This document shows positions 14,493 through 17,715 of a DNA stretch of 17,715 nt, one piece after another. The position numbers were made by a program, and so were the translations under genes. The stretch comes from Alphaproteobacteria bacterium (GTDB taxonomy: Bacteria; Pseudomonadota; Alphaproteobacteria; Rhizobiales; Xanthobacteraceae). The notes beneath the pieces were generated by a model that did no database searches, was not told where the DNA came from, and saw only the letters and a program-made list of their open reading frames with translations. Position 1 is the stretch's first letter; each line of letters starts with the position of its first letter. The stretch covers positions 1 through 17,715 of the forward strand of contig VAZU01000023.1 in NCBI GenBank assembly GCA_005884745.1, read 5' to 3'.

Positions 14493-15338
14493 ATGAGCAC
14501 GCAGTCTCCCCGTAACGGCGGCCGCGCGGTGTTGCTGACCGGCGGGGCCGGCGGCATCGGGACCGCCATCACCGAAGCGCTGCTCGCCGGCGGGCATTCC
14601 GTCGCGGCGGTCGATCGGGACGAGGCCGCGCTGCACCGGCTTTCCGCTCTTCACGGCCGAGCGGGCGCGCGCGAGCGCCTCTATGCGATCGTCGCCGATC
14701 TCGCTAACGAGCCGGCATGCCTGCACGCCGTCCAGGCGGCCGTGGCGCGGTTCGGCCGGGTCGATGCGGTCATCAACAATGCCGGCATCGGCGTGAGCTC
14801 GCTGCGCCCCGACGCCGAGGTTTGCCTTCCCGCGATCGAGGAACTGACGGCGGAGATCTGGAACAACTTTTTCAACATCAACGTGCGCGCGCCCATGCTG
14901 GTGACCCGCGCCGCCGTCCCTGAGATGAAACGCCGCGGTTGGGGAAGGATCATCAACAACACGACCAGCTTTCGCACCATGCTGCGCGTCCTGCCGTACG
15001 GCGCGACCAAGGCGGCGCTGGAATCGATGTCGGCCGTCTGGGCGAAGGAGCTGGACGGCAGCGGGATCACCGTCAACGTGCTGATCCCGGGCGGGCCGAC
15101 CGACACGCCGTTCATCGCCGACGGCTCGGGCTGGCCCCGCGATCGCATGCTGCGGCCGCAGATCATGGGGCCGCCGGCGCTTTGGCTCCTGTCCGATGCA
15201 TCCGGTTCAGTGACCGGCCGGCGCATCGTTGCGGCGCGATGGGACGCGTCTCTGTCCGGACCGGAAGCGGCCGCGCGCGCCATCGGCTGGCCCGAGCTTG
15301 CCGCAGACGCCGTGTGGCTCTCGGAGCGACCGGCGTGA
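14493..15338 (+). CDS. Short-chain dehydrogenase/reductase (SDR) family oxidoreductase
   Basis: 281-aa classical-type SDR with a Rossmann fold: TGGAGGIG at 16-23, Asp41 at the end of the second strand (favours NAD over NADP), NNAG at 95-98, and the YxxxK pair Tyr169/Lys173. The presumed catalytic Ser is Ser159 in NNTTSF, only 10 residues before the Tyr instead of the usual 12-13. VNVLIPGGPTDTPFI and the C-terminal SVTGRRIVAARWD fit a subfamily of uncharacterised proteobacterial SDRs. The substrate is unknown. I start at ATG 14493 (MSTQSPRNGG), placing the glycine motif at the usual distance; upstream ribosome site is poor, and the frame stays open back to 14346. Converges on the GreA-like gene. 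Confidence 0.87.
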   Translation: MSTQSPRNGGRAVLLTGGAGGIGTAITEALLAGGHSVAAVDRDEAALHRLSALHGRAGARERLYAIVADLANEPACLHAVQAAVARFGRVDAVINNAGIGVSSLRPDAEVCLPAIEELTAEIWNNFFNINVRAPMLVTRAAVPEMKRRGWGRIINNTTSFRTMLRVLPYGATKAALESMSAVWAKELDGSGITVNVLIPGGPTDTPFIADGSGWPRDRMLRPQIMGPPALWLLSDASGSVTGRRIVAARWDASLSGPEAAARAIGWPELAADAVWLSERPA

Positions 15339-15415
15339 ACCGCGGGCAGGCGAGGCTGCTGAATATTCGTTAGGCCCGATGCTGCTGATTGGATCTAAAA
15401 CTCCGGCCAACGCGA

Positions 15416-15880
15416 TCACGACCGGATTTCGACCACCTCGGCATCGGAGGTTCCGGCGCGCACCACGTCGCCGAGCTTCCTTCCGGTCAGGGCGCGGGCG
15501 ACCGGGGACACGTAGGAGATCGTGCCGCGCGACGGATCGGCTTCGTCCTCGCCGACGATGCGGTACGTCTGCCGGCGCCCGTCCTCCCGCAGGATGGTCA
15601 CGGTGCAGCCGAACTGCACCTCGGCGGGGTTCGACGGTGGCGCGATCACCTGGGCCGTGGTCCTGCGGGAGGTCCAATACCGCAGCTCACGGCCAAGTTT
15701 GGCCAAGGCGGCACGCTCGCCCGCGGCCTGCGCGGCCGCGTGTTCCTGCTGCAGGCGAGCCAGATTGGCCTCGATGAGGGCGAGACCTTCGGCCGTCACG
15801 AAATTCGGATGCGGCGAAATCGCACGCTCCGGAAGCTCCTCGACGGTCTCGTCCGTCTCTTTGACGAAAGCCCGGCTCAT
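15416..15880 (-). CDS. GreA/GreB-family transcription factor-like protein, shortened coiled coil
   Basis: 154-aa protein. After a ~27-residue head (MSRAFVKETDETVEELPER) comes a helical stretch at 28-80 and then the FKBP-like C-terminal domain of Gre factors (VQFGCTVTILREDGRRQTYRIVGEDEADPSRG, then ISYVSPVARALTGRKLGDVV). Gre factors bind RNA polymerase and reach through the secondary channel. Here the coiled coil is about 25 residues shorter than in GreA, and the acidic tip motif (GDLKENAEY in GreA) that stimulates RNA cleavage is missing, so true GreA activity is doubtful; an Rnk-like or regulatory role is more likely. Start ATG 15880 has GAGG close upstream; ATG 15889 is an alternative. Confidence 0.82.
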   Translation of the reverse strand: MSRAFVKETDETVEELPERAISPHPNFVTAEGLALIEANLARLQQEHAAAQAAGERAALAKLGRELRYWTSRRTTAQVIAPPSNPAEVQFGCTVTILREDGRRQTYRIVGEDEADPSRGTISYVSPVARALTGRKLGDVVRAGTSDAEVVEIRS

Positions 15881-15983
15881 TTGCCTCATCTTCAGCGCTG
15901 CCGGCGCCGGATGCGAACGCTTCGGCAGGATCTTTCCGGGTCCTGCCTCCAGCAAGGAAGAACCTGCGGGGCGCATGCACTCT

Positions 15984-15999
15984 GCCGCTCCCGAGCGGC
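15984..15999. repeat. Short hairpin upstream of GreA-like gene
   Basis: GCCGCTC at 15984-15990 and GAGCGGC at 15993-15999, a perfect 7-bp inverted repeat with 2-nt centre, about 105 bp before the start of the GreA-like gene. May be an operator or leader structure; function not evident. Confidence 0.35.
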
Positions 16000-16361
16000 G
16001 TGCGTCGTTTGGATAACGCTTTGCGCCGGCAAAATATCCACACCCGCGAGACTTTGTGCCGCCGAACCTCGGCCTGTCGGGCCTATTTCCCGGCCTCGTG
16101 AACCGGACGTGCAGGTGGCGCGACTACCTGCAGCCGCCATTCGCGGCGCATCGGATGGCACGTCAAGGCGGTCTGCACCGGGAACGGAACCACGGGGGAC
16201 GCGAACATCGACCTGCCGGGTTTCCGGCAATCGTCTGAGGTGGTCGAGCGAACGCGGCGCGACGCTTTACGTTGGATGCAGCCGCGGTCGAGCGCGGTTC
16301 CGAACCGGGCAAGGGCCGGAGCCGCTTCCAGGGGGCCGTGGCAGCGCGCGTCGCGAAGACC
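16000..16361. other. Intergenic stretch without a supported gene
   Basis: Together with the preceding hairpin, a region of over 500 bp between the GreA-like gene and the next small gene. Open frames here are Arg/Pro-rich and lack ribosome sites. A 7-bp inverted repeat TGCAGGT/ACCTGCA occurs around 16110-16132. I see no tRNA, known RNA or repeat family; the divergent promoters of the flanking genes should lie here. Confidence 0.5.
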
Positions 16362-16377
16362 TTAACGCAACCTTAAC
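16362..16377 (+). promoter_or_regulatory. Perfect CtrA box
   Basis: TTAA (16362-16365), seven bases CGCAACC, TTAAC (16373-16377): an exact match to the full CtrA consensus TTAA-N7-TTAAC of Caulobacter and relatives. It lies 66 bp before the ATG of the 63-aa tiny protein, a normal promoter distance, in a GC-rich background where TTAA is rare. Direct CtrA control of that gene is inferred. Confidence 0.65.
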
Positions 16378-16442
16378 CATGGCCGGACGAGGCTCGCCTC
16401 CGAAGCGCAGCGGAGGGTCGGCGGCTCGGCGCCGAACAGGTC

Positions 16443-16634
16443 ATGCAAAATCCGGAGATATGCCGCAGCCAGGCGATGAAATGCATGCTCCTGGCCGCGG
16501 AAGCCAAGGACTTTCCGTACAAGCTGATGCTGCTCAGCATCGCTCAACTGTGGCGCGCCATCGCGGAGACGACCGAGAAGGTGGAGGCACTGCAGAACCC
16601 GGAAGCTGCCGCGAGCGTTGCGCCGGCGCACTGA
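16443..16634 (+). CDS. Tiny helical protein, family member B
   Basis: 63-aa protein, same family as the genes at 14120-14308 and 16683-16838, aligning without gaps from Met1: Arg8, Ala11, Cys14, Leu17, Ala18, Lys27, Leu30, Ala34, Trp37, Ala41, Glu42. The predicted fold is a two-helix hairpin with a turn around residues 22-26 (KDFPY), plus a disordered Ala/Pro tail. No signal peptide. The ribosome site before ATG 16443 is poor (AGG only 2 nt away), but the start agrees with its paralogues. A perfect CtrA box lies 66 bp upstream, suggesting cell-cycle control. It converges with member C, 48 bp away. Function unknown. Confidence 0.62.
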   Translation: MQNPEICRSQAMKCMLLAAEAKDFPYKLMLLSIAQLWRAIAETTEKVEALQNPEAAASVAPAH

Positions 16635-16682
16635 GTCCCGGTGATCGGGTCTCGAGCGCCCGTGGCGGGATCCAGGTCTTCA

Positions 16683-16838
16683 TCATCCGGCCGCGAGACG
16701 GTCCTCGGAGTTGTTGGCCACCTCCTCACAGACGGCGGCCAGGCCGAGTAGCTCTTCCTTGACGAGAGGATCTTCGGTTTTTTCCGCGAGCTGCCGATAT
16801 TGCTCGGCCCGAACGCGAAGATAGTCATGGTATTCCAT
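16683..16838 (-). CDS. Tiny helical protein, family member C
   Basis: 51-aa protein, MEYHDYLRVRAEQYRQLAEK and onward, ending DRLAAG. GGGAGG lies about 5 nt before ATG 16838. It aligns gap-free from residue 1 with the two other tiny proteins (Arg8, Ala11, Leu17, Ala18, Lys27, Leu30, Ala34, Ala41), but has Tyr14 and Cys37 where they have Cys14 and Trp37. Strongly acidic and helical, with a likely turn at EDP (22-24). It lies 40 bp downstream of the unknown ORF at 16879-17157 on the same strand, possibly in one transcript. It is short enough to be missed by automatic annotation. Confidence 0.6.
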   Translation of the reverse strand: MEYHDYLRVRAEQYRQLAEKTEDPLVKEELLGLAAVCEEVANNSEDRLAAG

Positions 16839-16878
16839 GCCGACCTCCCAGTGCGACGGAAGGCTCTTCAGAACTTCG

Positions 16879-17157
16879 CTACTTCTCCTGCGGATTTCCC
16901 AATCGCAAATCGCACAATCCCCAGTCCATCAATTTGAAGGAGCCGCTCCTGATCCGCACGTCGATGCCGTTGTGGAAAAACAGCATGTGCTGCGCCTTCT
17001 CGACCTTCTTGGCGTTCTCCAATGGGGAGAATGGCTTGCGAACCCGCCGCCAAGACGCCCCCTGAGGGGTCCTGCCCAATTCCTGGAACCCGGACGCGAT
17101 GACATTGAGCTGAGTGAATCGCGGTGCCGCGTTGAGTTTTGTCGACGGGAAAAACAT
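16879..17157 (-). CDS. Hypothetical protein
   Basis: 92-aa reading that I do not recognise: MFFPSTKLNAAPRFTQLNVI, then ASGFQELGRTPQGASWRRVRK and a C-terminal half with HMLFFHNGIDVRIRSGSFKLMDWGL. Amino-acid composition is balanced, unlike the Arg/Pro-rich chance frames around it. ATG 17157 is preceded by AGGCGAG at a plausible distance. The DNA here is visibly less GC-rich than the core genes, which suggests recent arrival or relaxed selection. No signal peptide or membrane segment. A chance ORF remains possible. Confidence 0.45.
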   Translation of the reverse strand: MFFPSTKLNAAPRFTQLNVIASGFQELGRTPQGASWRRVRKPFSPLENAKKVEKAQHMLFFHNGIDVRIRSGSFKLMDWGLCDLRLGNPQEK

Positions 17158-17560
17158 GATTGCACTCGCCTGCCGAACCCTGCACCGACCCGAAGCTTAA
17201 CTCATCCGGAACTCCAGCGCATCTGGGGCGGATCGCGATCGAGATTGCTGCGCCAAATCTTGGTCCTTGTGCCGGAGGGGACGATTTGCCGGCCTTCGAA
17301 GAGCGCGCCCAGTCTCCCTGGCGTCTTGTGGTGGCGCCGGAGAAGATGCCGCCAGCGCCGCAGTTTGCGGCAGGTCTCGCGCGGATCATCCGAATTTTGT
17401 GCATTGATCTGTGCCGGGTTCGGGTCGCGTCTTTGCCCAATTTTGCGGCAGCCAAGGTCAATTCATTGTTGCGCTTATGAGATCCGGTTTGGCTCGCATG
17501 CGCCGGTCGCGATCGCCGGCATGATTGCCGCTTGGCACGATGCTTGCTGAGAAAATCCCG
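17158..17560. other. Stretch without a supported gene
   Basis: About 400 bp with several open frames in both strands (for example 17160-17480 plus, TTG start) but none with a ribosome site, recognisable motif or sensible composition. Lower GC than the conserved part of the window. It may hold the promoter of the minus-strand gene at 16879-17157 or be decayed sequence. Confidence 0.4.
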
Positions 17561-17580
17561 GCGCGCCGCCGCAGGCGCGC
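17561..17580. repeat. GC-rich hairpin
   Basis: GCGCGCC (17561-17567) and GGCGCGC (17574-17580) form a perfect 7-bp stem with loop GCCGCA. On the minus strand it is followed by CGGGATTTTC, so a weak terminator in that direction is possible. No T-run follows on the plus strand. Confidence 0.35.
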
Positions 17581-17628
17581 TGACTTGACCCCGGCGCGCC
17601 CGGCGTCGGCGTATCGCTACGAGCCTTC

Positions 17629-17715
17629 ATGGAAACGAGGACGCAAATATCTTCGAACACCCGCGCTCTTCTTAGCGGATCTGCGACGATCGGGACGATG
17701 CTCCTGGTGAGCGGA
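17629..17715 (+). CDS. Start of an unidentified gene, cut by window end
   Basis: Twenty-nine codons from ATG 17629 remain open to the window edge. The peptide has a polar head (METRTQISSNTRALL) followed by a mildly hydrophobic stretch (SGSATIGTMLLVSG), which resembles the beginning of a signal peptide or membrane anchor. The ribosome site is weak and no family can be named from so little. Confidence 0.4.
   Translation, partial: METRTQISSNTRALLSGSATIGTMLLVSG

Noticed and set aside
13917..14726. 269-codon minus-strand frame covering two small genes and part of the SDR
   Set aside because: Only the last 44 codons (from ATG 14051) look like a protein; the rest is antisense to the SDR.
17160..17480. 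Plus-strand 106-codon frame with TTG start
   Set aside because: No ribosome site, no motif, and overlapping open frames in other phases; composition not convincing.
13385..17715. tRNA-His as the attachment site of an integrated element
   Set aside because: No direct repeat of the tRNA 3' end was found downstream and no integrase is encoded in the window.
1..17715. CRISPR array, insertion sequence, prophage or toxin-antitoxin pair
   Set aside because: No regularly spaced repeats, transposase, phage structural or nuclease motifs were seen on either strand.

Overview
The window is about 17.7 kb of high-GC chromosomal DNA from an alphaproteobacterium, most likely of the Bradyrhizobium/Xanthobacter side of the Rhizobiales. 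Evidence for this is a tRNA-His of the alphaproteobacterial type (no G at -1, A73, G1:U72), a PdhS-like PAS histidine kinase, a perfect CtrA box (TTAA-N7-TTAAC), two short alphaproteobacterial phasins, and an intergenic palindrome built on GGTGGGC/GCCCACC of a kind I recall from these genomes. The taxonomic placement is inferred, not searched.

Layout. (1) Positions 2-3993, plus strand: 3' part of glycerol kinase, then a putrescine-type ABC importer, PotG (ATPase), PotH and PotI (permeases). No substrate-binding protein is in view. A ~155 bp nested palindrome lies between potG and potH, exactly where the PotH N-terminus with its first membrane segment should be encoded. (2) Positions 3997-11507, minus strand: in transcription order a large cytoplasmic PAS histidine kinase, a DUF1194/VWA exported protein, the two subunits of 3-oxoacid CoA-transferase (scoA, scoB) and an AsmA-family protein. 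(3) Positions 11767-13179, plus strand: two phasin genes; the second has a good sigma-70-like promoter overlapped by two TGC-N3-GCA sites and a strong intrinsic terminator. (4) Positions 13385-13462: tRNA-His(GUG). (5) Positions 13562-17715: small genes on both strands (an 85-aa unknown, a 44-aa membrane peptide, three tiny proteins of one family), an SDR oxidoreductase, a GreA/GreB-like protein with a shortened coiled coil, and the start of another gene at the window edge.

How the genes may work together. Phasins coat polyhydroxyalkanoate granules, and acetoacetate:CoA-transferase can feed the acetoacetate released by PHB breakdown back to acetoacetyl-CoA, so the centre of the window has a storage-polymer theme. 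PdhS-family kinases act on DivK and through it on CtrA; a perfect CtrA site in front of one of the tiny genes is therefore a notable coincidence, but the link is inference.

The observations most worth following are the PotH truncation by a palindromic element, the three tiny proteins that align without gaps from their first residue (one starts at TTG, one is only 51 aa), the CtrA box, and the phasin operator/promoter arrangement. I saw no CRISPR array, insertion sequence, prophage or recognisable defence system.
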